Assembly (NCBI RefSeq): GCF_020404405.1
Contig: NZ_JAIZDA010000008.1
Coordinates: 1-64,000 of the forward strand
Direction: 5' to 3'
DNA: 64,000 bases
Origin: Novosphingobium sp. FKTRR1
GTDB taxonomy: Bacteria > Pseudomonadota > Alphaproteobacteria > Sphingomonadales > Sphingomonadaceae
Positions 20,585-28,641 of this stretch are shown here, piece after piece; within the stretch, counting starts at the first letter, position 1, and every line of letters begins with the position of its first letter. The notes beneath the pieces were generated by a model. The model was not told the origin of the DNA and did not search any database. It worked only from the letters and a program-made list of their open reading frames with translations. Position numbers and translations under genes: made by a program.

Positions 20585-21178
20585 ATGTCCAAGCGCGTGC
20601 TCATTCTGGCCACCGACGGCTTTGAACAGTCCGAACTCATCGAACCCAAGCGGTTGCTGGAAGAGGCCGGGTACGAAACCGTGGTCGCCAGCCCGAAACC
20701 CGGCACGATCAAGGGCTGGAACCACACCGACTGGGGCACCAGCGTCAAGGTCGATGCCCTGCTCGACGAGGTCGACGCCGATGATTTTGATGCGCTGCTG
20801 CTGCCCGGCGGCCAGATGAACCCCGATGTGCTGCGGCTCAACGATCGCGTCCTCGAACTGATCGAGGACTTCGACGATCTGAACAAGCCGATCGCCGCGA
20901 TCTGCCATGCCCCGTGGTTGCTGATCGAGGCCAACATCGTCGATGGCCGCACCGTCACCGGCTGGGCCTCGATCCGCACCGACCTGGCCAATGCCGGGGC
21001 CAACGTGGTCGATCGCGAAGTGGCGGTAGACGAAAACCTGATCACCAGCCGCCAGCCCGGCGACATTCCGGCGTTCGTCCACGCGCTGATCGACCTGCTC
21101 GAATCCGAAGATCCCTATACCGACGACGAAGCCGAAACCGACGAGGAGAACGAAGGCGGGCCGGTGATACCCGACTGA
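20585..21178 (+). CDS. DJ-1/PfpI-family protein
   Basis: A 197-residue cytoplasmic protein of the DJ-1/PfpI superfamily, related to YhbO/Hsp31-like glyoxalase III or deglycase candidates. It has the core VLILATDGFEQSELIEP, the family glutamate in that stretch and the nucleophile elbow AAICHAPWLL (Cys107-His108). VTGWASIRTDLANAGANVVD is typical of the PfpI branch. An acidic tail ends the protein. GGAG precedes the ATG at 20585 by about 10 bases. It is divergent from parC. Function is inferred from family only. Confidence 0.9.
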   Translation: MSKRVLILATDGFEQSELIEPKRLLEEAGYETVVASPKPGTIKGWNHTDWGTSVKVDALLDEVDADDFDALLLPGGQMNPDVLRLNDRVLELIEDFDDLNKPIAAICHAPWLLIEANIVDGRTVTGWASIRTDLANAGANVVDREVAVDENLITSRQPGDIPAFVHALIDLLESEDPYTDDEAETDEENEGGPVIPD

Positions 21179-21194
21179 CCTGCCGGCCTGCCGT

Positions 21195-21527
21195 TCAGCC
21201 GCGCTGCATGTCGCGCGATTCGTCGGGGATGCGCACTTCCAGACCGTCAAGTTCGGCGGTCAGGCGGATCTGGCATGACAGGCGGCTGGTACGGGTAACG
21301 GCGGTGGCGAGGTCGAGCATGTCCTCCTCGTCCTCGCTCGCTTCGGGCAGGCGGTCGAACCAGCCGGGCGCGATCACGACATGGCAGGTGGAGCAGGCCA
21401 TCTGCCCTTCGCACGTGCCTTCCAGCGCCATGCCGACGCCCTGGCCCAGTTCGAGCAGGCGCTGGCCTTCGTGGCCGGTCGCCTCGACCTTGGTCCCCTG
21501 CGCGGTGACGAACGTGACCTTCACCAT
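21195..21527 (-). CDS. [2Fe-2S] ferredoxin, adrenodoxin type
   Basis: A 110-residue [2Fe-2S] ferredoxin. Cluster ligands are in GTCEGQMACSTCHVVI (Cys-x5-Cys-x2-Cys) with the fourth cysteine in SRLSCQIRL, the pattern of Fdx/adrenodoxin proteins that donate electrons in Fe-S cluster assembly or to P450s. It is last in a minus-strand run behind two cysteine desulfurase genes, with a 4-base gap to the stop of the nearer one, which favours an Fe-S assembly role. Confidence 0.92.
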   Translation of the reverse strand: MVKVTFVTAQGTKVEATGHEGQRLLELGQGVGMALEGTCEGQMACSTCHVVIAPGWFDRLPEASEDEEDMLDLATAVTRTSRLSCQIRLTAELDGLEVRIPDESRDMQRG

Positions 21528-21531
21528 CGAC

Positions 21532-22611
21532 TCACACTCCCTGCGCCAGCGTCGCAGCGTTGATCGCCGCGGCTGCGCCCAGCAGTTCATCCTCCGTCGT
21601 ATAGCGTCCAAAGCCTATGCGGATCGCGGTTTTGGCCTGCTTGTCCGAAAGTCCGAGCGCGCGCAAGACGTGGCTGGGTCGGCCAGACCCGCTGGCGCAG
21701 GCAGAACCGGCCGAAAATGATACAGTGCGGCAATCCGACAACAGTCTTGCCACGTCCACGCCATCGCGCCGCACGTTCAGGTTGCCCTGCCAGCGCGCAT
21801 CGGCGCTGCCGTTCAAGGCCCAGTCGGCAAACAGCGCGCGCGCCGTCTCCCACAGCTTTTCCACATGCAGCCGGTCGCTTTCCCCCAGACTTGTGCACAG
21901 CGCGGCAGCAGCGCCGAAGCCTGCACACAACGCGGGGCTGAGCGTGCCAGAGCGCAAGCCGCCTTCCTGTCCGCCGCCGTGGATCAGCGGTTGCAGGGCC
22001 ACACCATCGCGCACCCACAGCGCGCCGATGCCCTTTGGTCCGTAAAGCTTGTGCGCCGACAGCGCGATCAGGTCGGCATTGGCGGGCGCGGCGATCTTGC
22101 CTGCGCCTTGCACCGCATCGCACAGGAACAGCGCGCCAGCCGCATGGGCCCGCTCGGCCAGTTCCGCAACCGGCTGGATCGTGCCGATCTCGTTGTTGAC
22201 CTGCATCACCGCGACAAGGCCGGTGCCGTCGGGGATCGGCACCGCCGGATCGACCAGACCATCGCCCCCCACCGGCAGCAGATGGCAGGCGGGATCGGCA
22301 AAACGGGCGGTATCGAGCACGGCGGCGTGTTCGATCGCCGACACCGCCAGCCGTTTGCGCCCCGACCCCAGAATGGCCAGATTGAGCGCTTCGGTCGCGC
22401 CCGAGGTGAACACCACCCGGCCCCCCGGCGGCAACAGCGCGGCCACCTGATCGCGCGCCACCTCGATCGCGGCTGCCGCCGCCCGGCCCGATCGGTGCGG
22501 ACTGTGCGGGTTGGCAAAGCCTGCCGCCTCGGGCCCGGCCAGCCATGGCAACATCGCGGCCCGCGCCTCGGGCGCAAGCGGGGTTGTCGCCTGATAGTCG
22601 AGGTAGATCAT
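21532..22611 (-). CDS. Cysteine desulfurase, NifS/IscS family (second copy)
   Basis: A 359-residue PLP enzyme that should remove sulfur from cysteine for Fe-S clusters or thio-modification. It starts MIYLDYQATTPLAPEA; the PLP lysine is in ALSAHKLYGPKGIGA and the persulfide cysteine in FSAGSACASGSGRPSHVL. It overlaps the upstream desulfurase gene by ATGA and is clearly a paralogue of it. It is divergent enough that the two may serve different acceptors. Confidence 0.9.
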   Translation of the reverse strand: MIYLDYQATTPLAPEARAAMLPWLAGPEAAGFANPHSPHRSGRAAAAAIEVARDQVAALLPPGGRVVFTSGATEALNLAILGSGRKRLAVSAIEHAAVLDTARFADPACHLLPVGGDGLVDPAVPIPDGTGLVAVMQVNNEIGTIQPVAELAERAHAAGALFLCDAVQGAGKIAAPANADLIALSAHKLYGPKGIGALWVRDGVALQPLIHGGGQEGGLRSGTLSPALCAGFGAAAALCTSLGESDRLHVEKLWETARALFADWALNGSADARWQGNLNVRRDGVDVARLLSDCRTVSFSAGSACASGSGRPSHVLRALGLSDKQAKTAIRIGFGRYTTEDELLGAAAAINAATLAQGV

Positions 22612-23660
22612 GCGCCCGCCACCTCGGTCCAGGCGGCAAGGAAGCGGTCGATTTCGGCCCGCGTGGTTTCGCGCCCGATCGACACCCGGATCACTTCGCC
22701 CGCGCCCTCGCACCGCATCGCGGTGAGCACATGGCTGGCCTTGAGCGAGCCCGACGAACAGGCGCTGCCCGCCGAAACCGCAATCCCCATCCCGTCAAAG
22801 CGGATCAGTTGCGCGGTCGCCGACTTGCCCGGCATCCGGTACGCGCCGATGGAGGCCAGGCGCGGCGCACCTGCCGCCACCACTTCGCCACCTGCTGCGA
22901 CGATCCCTGCCTCAAGCCCATGGCGCAAGGGGGCGGCGTCGGTCAGCCAGTCGTGGCCAGCTTCAAGCGCTGTCGCCATGGCCAGCGCGCCCGGCAGGTT
23001 CTCGGTGCCGGGACGATAGCCGCGCTCCTGCCCGCCGGTCGGACGCAGCAAGGCCCAGTCGCGCACCAGCAGCGCGCCGATGCCGATCGGCCCGCCGAAC
23101 TTGTGCGCCGATACCGCGATCAGGTCGGCGTCGGGCAAGGCGATCTTCCCCGCCGTCTGCGCGCAGTCCGCCAGCAGCAGCCCACCTGCCGCGCGGACTT
23201 GCGCGGCGATCCGGTCGAGCGGCTGGATCACGCCCGTCTCGTTGTTGGCGTGCTGAATGGCGACCAAGCCTTGCGGTCCCTCCGCCGCATCACCCAGCAA
23301 CCCGGTTCCGGCACGGACCGGCCAGCGCGCCGCGGCGCCGGACAACCGCAGCACCGCCTCATGCTCCACCTCCGCAACCGCGCTCAGCGGCTTGGCGCTG
23401 CGCCCGATGGCAATGGCCAGCGCCTCGCTCGCGCCGCTGGTGAAGATCACCTCGCCCCGCCAGCCCAGCGCGGCCTGCACCCGCGCGCGCGCCTGCTCCA
23501 GCGCGGCGCGCGCGGCGCGGCCCGCTTTGTGCGGGCTGGACGGGTTGGCCCAAAGCCGGAAACCCTCCTCCATCGCCGCCCTTGCCTGTGGCAAAAGCGG
23601 CGTGGTGGCTGCATGGTCGAGGTAGATCGGGGGCAAGGGCAAAACGGGGGGCAAGGGCAT
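22608..23660 (-). CDS. Cysteine desulfurase, NifS/IscS family (first copy)
   Basis: A 350-residue PLP-dependent class V aminotransferase-fold protein. It opens with PPIYLDHAATTPLLPQAR, binds PLP through the lysine in AVSAHKFGGPIGIGA, and keeps the active-site loop VSAGSACSSGSLKASHVL. HANNETGVIQP matches the substrate-binding region. Length and motifs fit a complete enzyme. It heads the desulfurase-desulfurase-ferredoxin run and is divergent from a hydrolase gene. Confidence 0.9.
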   Translation of the reverse strand: MPLPPVLPLPPIYLDHAATTPLLPQARAAMEEGFRLWANPSSPHKAGRAARAALEQARARVQAALGWRGEVIFTSGASEALAIAIGRSAKPLSAVAEVEHEAVLRLSGAAARWPVRAGTGLLGDAAEGPQGLVAIQHANNETGVIQPLDRIAAQVRAAGGLLLADCAQTAGKIALPDADLIAVSAHKFGGPIGIGALLVRDWALLRPTGGQERGYRPGTENLPGALAMATALEAGHDWLTDAAPLRHGLEAGIVAAGGEVVAAGAPRLASIGAYRMPGKSATAQLIRFDGMGIAVSAGSACSSGSLKASHVLTAMRCEGAGEVIRVSIGRETTRAEIDRFLAAWTEVAGA

Positions 23661-23673
23661 TTTTCCGCAAACG

Positions 23674-23701
23674 TTGCTTTCGGGTAACGAATTTCTATAT
23701 A
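23674..23701 (+). promoter_or_regulatory. Putative promoter of hydrolase gene
   Basis: TTGCTT (23674-23679), 16 bases, TATATA (23696-23701), in an unusually AT-rich stretch between divergent genes. Predicted leader of about 65-70 bases before the ATG at 23776. Confidence 0.45.
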
Positions 23702-23775
23702 GCACACGGTTCAATTCCCAGCCCCGACGGAAATCGTCGGCGTGGCGCCAGCAGACAGGTTCATCAGGACAACCG

Positions 23776-24432
23776 ATGCCCGCAGTCATTTTCCCCGGTC
23801 CCGAAGGTCGTCTCGAAGGGCGTTTCCAGCCCGCCACGCGCAGCCGCGCGCCCGTTGCGATGATCCTGCATCCCCACCCGCAGGCCGGGGGCACGATGAA
23901 CGACCGCGTCACCCAGGCGCTGTACAAGACCTTCGTCCAGCGCGGCTTTGCCACGTTGCGCTTCAACTTCCGTGGCGTCGGCCGCAGCCAGGGCAGCTTT
24001 GACAACGGGATCGGCGAGCTGTCCGATGCCGCCGCCGCGCTCGACTGGGTGCAGTCGATCCACCCCGAAGCCAGCACGACGTGGATCGCGGGCTATTCCT
24101 TCGGCGCGCTGATCGGCATGCAACTGCTGATGCGCCGTCCGGAAATCCGCGGCTTCATCTCGGTTTCGCCGCCCGCCAACATGTACGATTTCAGCTTTCT
24201 GGCGCCGTGCCCGGCTTCGGGCATCATCGTGCAGGGTGCCGCCGATACGGTCGTCACGCCCAATGCCGTGCAGAAGCTGGTCGACAAGCTGCGCACGCAA
24301 AAGCACATCACCATCCATCACGATGAAGTGCCGCGCGCCAACCATTTCTATGAAAACGAACTTGATGAGATGATGCGCGCCGTCGACAACTACCTCGACA
24401 TGCGCCTCTCGCCGGATTGCCCGATCAAGTAA
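23776..24432 (+). CDS. Alpha/beta hydrolase, dienelactone-hydrolase-like
   Basis: A 218-residue small alpha/beta hydrolase of the COG2945 type. It has AMILHPHPQAGGTMND with the HPHP motif, FATLRFNFRGVGRSQG, the nucleophile elbow AGYSFGALIG (Ser108), an acid in GAADTVVTP and the base in RANHFYENEL. There is no signal peptide, so it is cytoplasmic; the substrate is unknown. The gene is often seen beside cysteine desulfurase genes in sphingomonads (from memory), as here, divergently. Confidence 0.88.
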   Translation: MPAVIFPGPEGRLEGRFQPATRSRAPVAMILHPHPQAGGTMNDRVTQALYKTFVQRGFATLRFNFRGVGRSQGSFDNGIGELSDAAAALDWVQSIHPEASTTWIAGYSFGALIGMQLLMRRPEIRGFISVSPPANMYDFSFLAPCPASGIIVQGAADTVVTPNAVQKLVDKLRTQKHITIHHDEVPRANHFYENELDEMMRAVDNYLDMRLSPDCPIK

Positions 24433-24452
24433 CGGGCAGATTTTCCGAAACT

Positions 24453-24494
24453 CTGACAAGGGCCGCAAAGCACATGCTTTACGGCCCTTGTCAG
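24453..24494. terminator. 42-base near-perfect palindrome between genes
   Basis: Two 20-base arms with a single mismatch flank CA (CTGACAAGGGCCGCAAAGCA and its partner). The right arm covers the stop codon of the minus-strand small gene at 24491. It probably forms a bidirectional terminator; neither side has a strong T-run. Confidence 0.6.
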
Positions 24495-24691
24495 TGATGG
24501 CGCGCCTTGTCCGCCAGCGTTTCGCCCGATGGTGTCGGCAGCGTCCAGATGACGATGTTGGTCGCCATGACCAGCGCCAGCCCGATCATCAGCGCCGGCC
24601 GCTGGCGCTCACCCCGCCGCAGCAGATAGACGGCTCCGGCGGCCAGCGCGGCCGCCGTGAGCATCAGCAGGGACAGGGCGATATCCAGCAT
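24491..24691 (-). CDS. Small membrane protein, hypothetical
   Basis: A 66-residue product with two hydrophobic segments (ALSLLMLTAAALAAGAVYLL and ALMIGLALVMATNIVIWTL) separated by a basic RRGERQRP turn. Not recognised. It lies 20 bases behind the DUF937-like gene on the same strand, so the two may form an operon. Its stop is inside a long hairpin. Confidence 0.55.
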   Translation of the reverse strand: MLDIALSLLMLTAAALAAGAVYLLRRGERQRPALMIGLALVMATNIVIWTLPTPSGETLADKARHH

Positions 24692-24711
24692 CGCGGAGCC
24701 TTTCTTGCCGG

Positions 24712-25071
24712 TCAGCCGCCGAACAGGCCCTTGGCCAGTCCGCCAAGGTCGTTCAGGGGGTTGCCGTCGCCATCCTTGTCGAGAAAGCCGGTGACCAGCT
24801 TGGCCGCGTCGGGGTGCTGCGACAGCGCGGTGGCGAAGCTGGCAAGCGATCCTTCGCCGCCGATATGGCCAACAATCTGCTGCAACACGTCGCTGCCAAG
24901 GCCAGAGGTGGCCGCTGCGGTTTCCACTGTGTCGCCCGGCGCCTGATGCCCGGCGGCAAGCGCGGCGATGGCCGATTCGACTTGCGACGGATCGATCCCG
25001 ACCTTGGTCGCAAGGTTCTGCACGTCGACGTTGCTGCTGACCTGGCCAAGGATCTGGTCAAAAATGCTCAT
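24712..25071 (-). CDS. DUF937-like protein
   Basis: A 119-residue protein resembling the DUF937/YidB family: MSIFDQILGQVSSNVDVQN, Ala/Gly-rich helices, and QQIVGHIGGEGSLASFATAL. A single calcium-loop-like motif DKDGDGNPLNDL (about residues 97-108) is followed by a Gly-rich end GLAKGLFGG. No signal peptide; function unknown. It may share an operon with the small membrane protein downstream. Confidence 0.65.
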   Translation of the reverse strand: MSIFDQILGQVSSNVDVQNLATKVGIDPSQVESAIAALAAGHQAPGDTVETAAATSGLGSDVLQQIVGHIGGEGSLASFATALSQHPDAAKLVTGFLDKDGDGNPLNDLGGLAKGLFGG

Positions 25072-25158
25072 GTGCCTATCTCCGATCGACCGCGAGGTGG
25101 GGCGAAAGCCCGTTCGAATCGACGGCGAACCCTACAACGCGCAGACCGGTGGCGGGAG

Positions 25159-25188
25159 AAAAAAAGGGCGGCCCCCAAGGACCGCCCC
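25159..25188 (-). terminator. Rho-independent terminator of RTX gene
   Basis: Read on minus, a GC stem (GGGGCGGTCC against GGGCCGCCC) is followed by seven T (complement of A at 25159-25165), about 35 bases past the RTX gene stop. Confidence 0.75.
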
Positions 25189-25225
25189 AGTCGAGTGGGT
25201 GAGACGCAATGCGCCCCGATCGATG

Positions 25226-25864
25226 TCAGATGTGGATGCCTTCCAGCGTCAGCGCCTGGGTGTGGCCGTTGACGTCGTTGAGGAAGAAGGTGACGCCCGC
25301 CCCCGGGCCGGTGGTGTAATCCTTGAAGCCACCCTTCGACGGGTTGTCCAAAAGGAACTGCGCCAGCCGGTTGATGTCGCCCTGATCGTCAAGCCAGTAG
25401 GCGCCGGTGCCCTTGCGACCGACATTGAGCCCGCCGAAGATGTCATCGAAGCCGGTGATGCGGACGGCATCGTGATCGGTAAAGGTCAGATCCTTGACGA
25501 TCACCCACTGGTACACATCGTACTGCGGATGGCCCGCGCCGTGGTAGTCGATCTTCTGGTTGCCCTCGGCAAAGCGGAAGTAGAACTGGTCCGCGCCGCT
25601 GCCGCCGGTCAGCGAATCCTGACCGCCGCCGCCCTTCAGGATGTCATCACCGGCGCCGCCCGTGAGGATATCCTTGCCGACGCCGCCGTAGAGCACGTCG
25701 TTGCCGTCACCACCCTTGAGAACGTCGTTCCCGCCCTCCCCGTTCAGGACATCGTTGCCCGCACCGCCGAGGAGAACATCGCCCCCCTTGCCGCCGCTGA
25801 GTGTATCCGCGCTTGCTGTGCCGGTAAGCGTATCGGCACCGGCCGTTCCTGTCGTTGTCGCCAT
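25226..25864 (-). CDS. RTX (hemolysin-type) calcium-binding protein
   Basis: A 212-residue protein with roughly seven or eight GGxGxDxxx nonapeptides between about residues 24 and 92 (for example [34 protein letters not shown]), which form a calcium-filled beta-roll. The following 120 residues ([19 protein letters not shown] ... ALTLEGIHI) have no enzymatic motif that I recognise. RTX proteins usually leave the cell by type I secretion; no ABC/HlyD/TolC genes are in the window. AGGAGA lies 5 bases before the ATG. It is flanked by an AT-rich upstream region. Confidence 0.88.
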   Translation of the reverse strand: MATTTGTAGADTLTGTASADTLSGGKGGDVLLGGAGNDVLNGEGGNDVLKGGDGNDVLYGGVGKDILTGGAGDDILKGGGGQDSLTGGSGADQFYFRFAEGNQKIDYHGAGHPQYDVYQWVIVKDLTFTDHDAVRITGFDDIFGGLNVGRKGTGAYWLDDQGDINRLAQFLLDNPSKGGFKDYTTGPGAGVTFFLNDVNGHTQALTLEGIHI

Positions 25865-26303
25865 TACATTCTCCTAGACCGCCCCTTGCCCGCACCGCGC
25901 GGAGCGATGAACAAAACCAATTTGATGCGGAAGTTTTACGTATTTTCACTTAAACGTCGTAAGTATTATTCTTGGGAGATCGAATATTTGCCGCGATTTA
26001 CGAAGTTGTTTGCGATTCATCAGGTCGATCTTCCTGACTCATCATAGGGTTTTTGCGCCGCAGCGAATGTGCCTTTCCCGTTCAAATCGGGGCAAACGTT
26101 GCGAGACACGTTCAATTCGGAGTGAACTGTCGCGGACGCAGACAATTTGTGCCGCAAACCAAGGGCATTGCCGGGTGCGGGGACCAGACCTCAGGTGGCG
26201 CGGACAAGCCGAATGGGCGCGTCGGGCACCCCCGGCGCGATCAAGCCCGTCGATTTCGTGATGTGAACAAGCGGCGCGATGCCGCTCTGGCGTGGCGCAA
26301 AGC
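25865..26303. other. AT-rich intergenic region upstream of RTX gene
   Basis: About 440 bases without a credible gene. The part at 25910-26060 is much AT-richer than the surroundings and contains the interrupted palindrome ACTTA-N7-TAAGT at 25948-25964. It probably holds the RTX promoter and regulator sites; no confident -35/-10 pair could be assigned. Confidence 0.4.
26079..26130. promoter_or_regulatory. Direct repeat, possible regulator-binding site
   Basis: CGTTCAAATCGGGGCAAAC (26079) and CGTTCAATTCGGAGTGAAC (26109) are spaced exactly 30 bases apart. The second is also a partial inverted repeat, GTTCA-N8-TGAAC. Helical phasing of about three turns fits a dimeric regulator; no regulator gene is adjacent. 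Confidence 0.35.
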
Positions 26304-26960
26304 CTATTGCTGTTGCGCGGCCTGCGCTTGTTGCTGGCGCTGCTGCGCTTCGGCGATCAGCGCGCCGTCGATGGCCTTGGCCGCGCCATAGCCGGCGCGC
26401 GCGCGCAGCCGCTCGGCATAGGCGACGAAGGCCGGGCGTTCGGGCAGGGACTTGAACGACAGGCCCCAGTCCACTTGCGCGCCGACATAGACATCGGCCA
26501 TCGTGAACCGGTCGCCGCAAACATAGGCATGGTCGGCCAGATGCCCCTCAAGCGCGGCGACGGCGCGATCGTAGCTGCCGAAACCGACCATCGCCTGACG
26601 CCCCTCGGGCACCTCCCACCCCATCGAGCGGGCGACGATCGCCTGCTCCAGTGGCCCGGCGGCAAAGAACATCCAGCGGTGATAGTCCGCCCGTTCGGTG
26701 TCGGTCGGGGCAAGGTCGGTGCCGTCGGCAAGATAGGCGCAGATCGCCGCGCATTCGCTGATCACGCGTGGGCCTTCGGGTGCATGGTGGACGACCACCG
26801 GCACCTTTCCCAGCGGGTTGGCCGCCAGCAGCCCAGCGGGCCGGGCAGCCCAGTCGACCAGCACCTGTTCGTAGTCCGCGCCCGCTTCGTGCAGCGCCCA
26901 GCGTGCGATCTGCCCACGCGACATCGGATGGGTGTAGAAAGTGTAGTCGGCCATCGTCAT
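26304..26960 (-). CDS. Glutathione S-transferase family protein
   Basis: A 218-residue GST: N-terminal thioredoxin-like domain (YTFYTHPMSRGQIARWALHE, NPLGKVPVVV, ISECAAICAYLAD) and an all-helical C-terminal domain (VCGDRFTMADVYVGAQVDWG). The Ser in HPMSRGQ is a plausible glutathione-activating residue. The end is Gln/Ala-rich (AEAQQRQQQAQAAQQQ). The start ATG at 26960 shares ATGA with the stop of the VOC gene upstream, so the two are coupled. The substrate is unknown. Confidence 0.88.
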   Translation of the reverse strand: MTMADYTFYTHPMSRGQIARWALHEAGADYEQVLVDWAARPAGLLAANPLGKVPVVVHHAPEGPRVISECAAICAYLADGTDLAPTDTERADYHRWMFFAAGPLEQAIVARSMGWEVPEGRQAMVGFGSYDRAVAALEGHLADHAYVCGDRFTMADVYVGAQVDWGLSFKSLPERPAFVAYAERLRARAGYGAAKAIDGALIAEAQQRQQQAQAAQQQ

Positions 26961-27766
26961 TCTCCCCGAGGACCGACGACACCGAACAGCGCGCCTTGCG
27001 GATCGCGGGCGACGACCACCCAGTCGCCGCCGGGCACTTCGTGCGGTTCGGCCAGCACCGTGCCGCCGTGCGCCTCGATCGCGGCCCGCGCCGCCAAGGC
27101 CGAAGGTACCCCGAAATAGGCACGCCACAGCGGCAGATCGGCCTCGTTCTGGCGCTGCATGATGCCACCCAGCATCAGGCCGTGATGGTTGATGAAGTGA
27201 TAGTTCCCGGCCGGTCCCATCGGCATGACTTGCGCAAGGTCGAACCCGAAGTGCCGGGCATAGAACGCCAGCGCGCCGGGCAGATCGGGCGTCAGCAGGT
27301 CGTTCCAGCGGACATGCTGTACCTTGTCGCGCGAAAACGCCTCGCTCACCGCATCCGGGGCATCTTGCGGCGGGATCGGCCTCATCAGGTAGAACGGCGT
27401 GCCGGAAGGGTCGGTGACCATCGCGAAGCTGCCCTCGGCAATGTCCATGCGCGGACCCAGTGCCCGCCCGCCATCGGCTAGGATGGCCGCTGTCGCCGCA
27501 TCGACATCCTCGACCGCGAAATAGGGCACCCAAGCCGAATGCGCGCCTTCTGCCTGCATGTCAGCCGTCAACTGCAGGACGCCGCCCGCGTTGCTGCCAT
27601 TGCTGCGCAGGAAATGCCGATAGTCGATCGGTGAATGGGGGTCGTGGCCGCTGAGCGTCCAGCCGACGACCGCGTTGTAGAACGCCCCCGCGCCATCGGC
27701 ATCGGTGGTCATCAGTTCGTACCAGACGATACTGCCCCGGACGATATTGGCGACATGATTGGTCAT
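26957..27766 (-). CDS. Two-domain VOC/glyoxalase-like protein
   Basis: A 269-residue protein with two vicinal-oxygen-chelate modules. The first runs from IVWYELMTTDADGAGAFYNA to FAMVTDPSGTPFYLM and the second from WNDLLTPDLPGALAFYARHF to VVVARDPQGALFGVVGP. Such proteins include lyases, dioxygenases and antibiotic-binding proteins; the substrate is not evident. Metal ligands are not all clear (the expected His is replaced in part by Trp/Tyr). Coupled to a downstream GST. Confidence 0.82.
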   Translation of the reverse strand: MTNHVANIVRGSIVWYELMTTDADGAGAFYNAVVGWTLSGHDPHSPIDYRHFLRSNGSNAGGVLQLTADMQAEGAHSAWVPYFAVEDVDAATAAILADGGRALGPRMDIAEGSFAMVTDPSGTPFYLMRPIPPQDAPDAVSEAFSRDKVQHVRWNDLLTPDLPGALAFYARHFGFDLAQVMPMGPAGNYHFINHHGLMLGGIMQRQNEADLPLWRAYFGVPSALAARAAIEAHGGTVLAEPHEVPGGDWVVVARDPQGALFGVVGPRGE

Positions 27767-27798
27767 CACCGCACTCCCCATTTGCCCAGCGAGTTTTT

Positions 27799-27840
27799 TT
27801 GCGCGAGTCTGATTGCGCGAGTTTGATTGCGCGAGTCTGC
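27799..27840. repeat. Three tandem 14-base repeats
   Basis: TTGCGCGAGTCTGA, TTGCGCGAGTTTGA and TTGCGCGAGTCTGC follow each other without gaps, next to a run of T at 27794-27800. It lies in the leader region of the minus-strand VOC gene. Too short and too few for a CRISPR array. Confidence 0.8.
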
Positions 27841-27899
27841 TTGCCCTTTGGGGCAAAGTACCGGATCGCCGGTGGCACGGCAAATGCGGCGACGCGCCG

Positions 27900-28550
27900 T
27901 CAGGCCAGCGCCATGATCCGCTGGCGCAGCCGCTCCTCACGCGTGGCCACTTGCACCCAGGCATCGTCCGTCTGCAACCTTGCGTACCAGGCCGCCGTGC
28001 GCGGCCGGAGCGTCAGATCGATGCAGGGCAGGCAGTATTCCATCGTGCAGAACATGCTGCCGATGCTGTAGTCGGCCAAAGTCAGCGATTCGCCGACCAG
28101 CCAGCCCTGTTCGGGGACGACGCCCTCAAGATAATCGAGAATGCGCGGCAGTTCCGCCTCACCCTGCCGGGCGAGTTCCTCATCCCCGCCGATCTGCATC
28201 AGCTTGGGCCCGACCACCCGGTTGAACAGGATCTTCAGCCCCGAGACGGCAAAGATCGTGTCGGCAACCTCGTCGAACCAGATCACCCGGCCGCGCGCCT
28301 GCGGTTCGGCCGGTAGCAGCACGGGTTCGGGCACTTTGGCTTCCAGGTAGAGCGCGATCGCGGTCGAATCAGCCAGAATGAACCCATCGTCGTTGATCGC
28401 GGGGATTTTCCCGAAAGGGCTGACCGCCAGAAATTCCGGATCGGTAACGCCGGGGCCACCCCGTCCGGATTCGAACGCAATCCCCTTTGCCGTAGCGACA
28501 AGCGCCACTTTGCGGACAAATGGCGAAATCAGCGCACCGTACAGTTTCAT
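27900..28550 (-). CDS. Glutathione S-transferase family protein
   Basis: A 216-residue GST with N-terminal MKLYGALISPFVRKVALVAT, cis-proline loop SPFGKIPAIND, ADSTAIALYLEAK and C-terminal helices with GWLVGESLTLADYSIGSMF. Ser9 in ISPFVRK is the likely glutathione-site residue. No signal peptide. It is divergent from cobS and precedes the VOC-GST pair on the same strand with a gap of about 130 bases. Confidence 0.88.
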   Translation of the reverse strand: MKLYGALISPFVRKVALVATAKGIAFESGRGGPGVTDPEFLAVSPFGKIPAINDDGFILADSTAIALYLEAKVPEPVLLPAEPQARGRVIWFDEVADTIFAVSGLKILFNRVVGPKLMQIGGDEELARQGEAELPRILDYLEGVVPEQGWLVGESLTLADYSIGSMFCTMEYCLPCIDLTLRPRTAAWYARLQTDDAWVQVATREERLRQRIMALA

Positions 28551-28604
28551 GTCTGCTCCCCCTGATCATTCGTCCGGTTCTTGTTTCCGGATGCAGGAAG
28601 AATA

Positions 28605-28631
28605 TTGCAGGTAGCCGCGCCCACGTATAGG
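28605..28631 (+). promoter_or_regulatory. Putative cobS promoter
   Basis: TTGCAG (28605-28610), 15 bases, TATAGG (28626-28631); the ATG at 28642 lies 10 bases beyond the -10, implying a nearly leaderless transcript. Confidence 0.35.
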
Positions 28632-28641
28632 CGAACAAGCG

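Noticed and set aside
18355..20625. Long plus-strand open frame antisense to parC
   Set aside because: parC has full domain evidence; the antisense frame is Arg/Gly/His-rich with no motif.
27799..27840. Possible CRISPR repeats
   Set aside because: Units are only 14 bases with no spacers and no cas genes.
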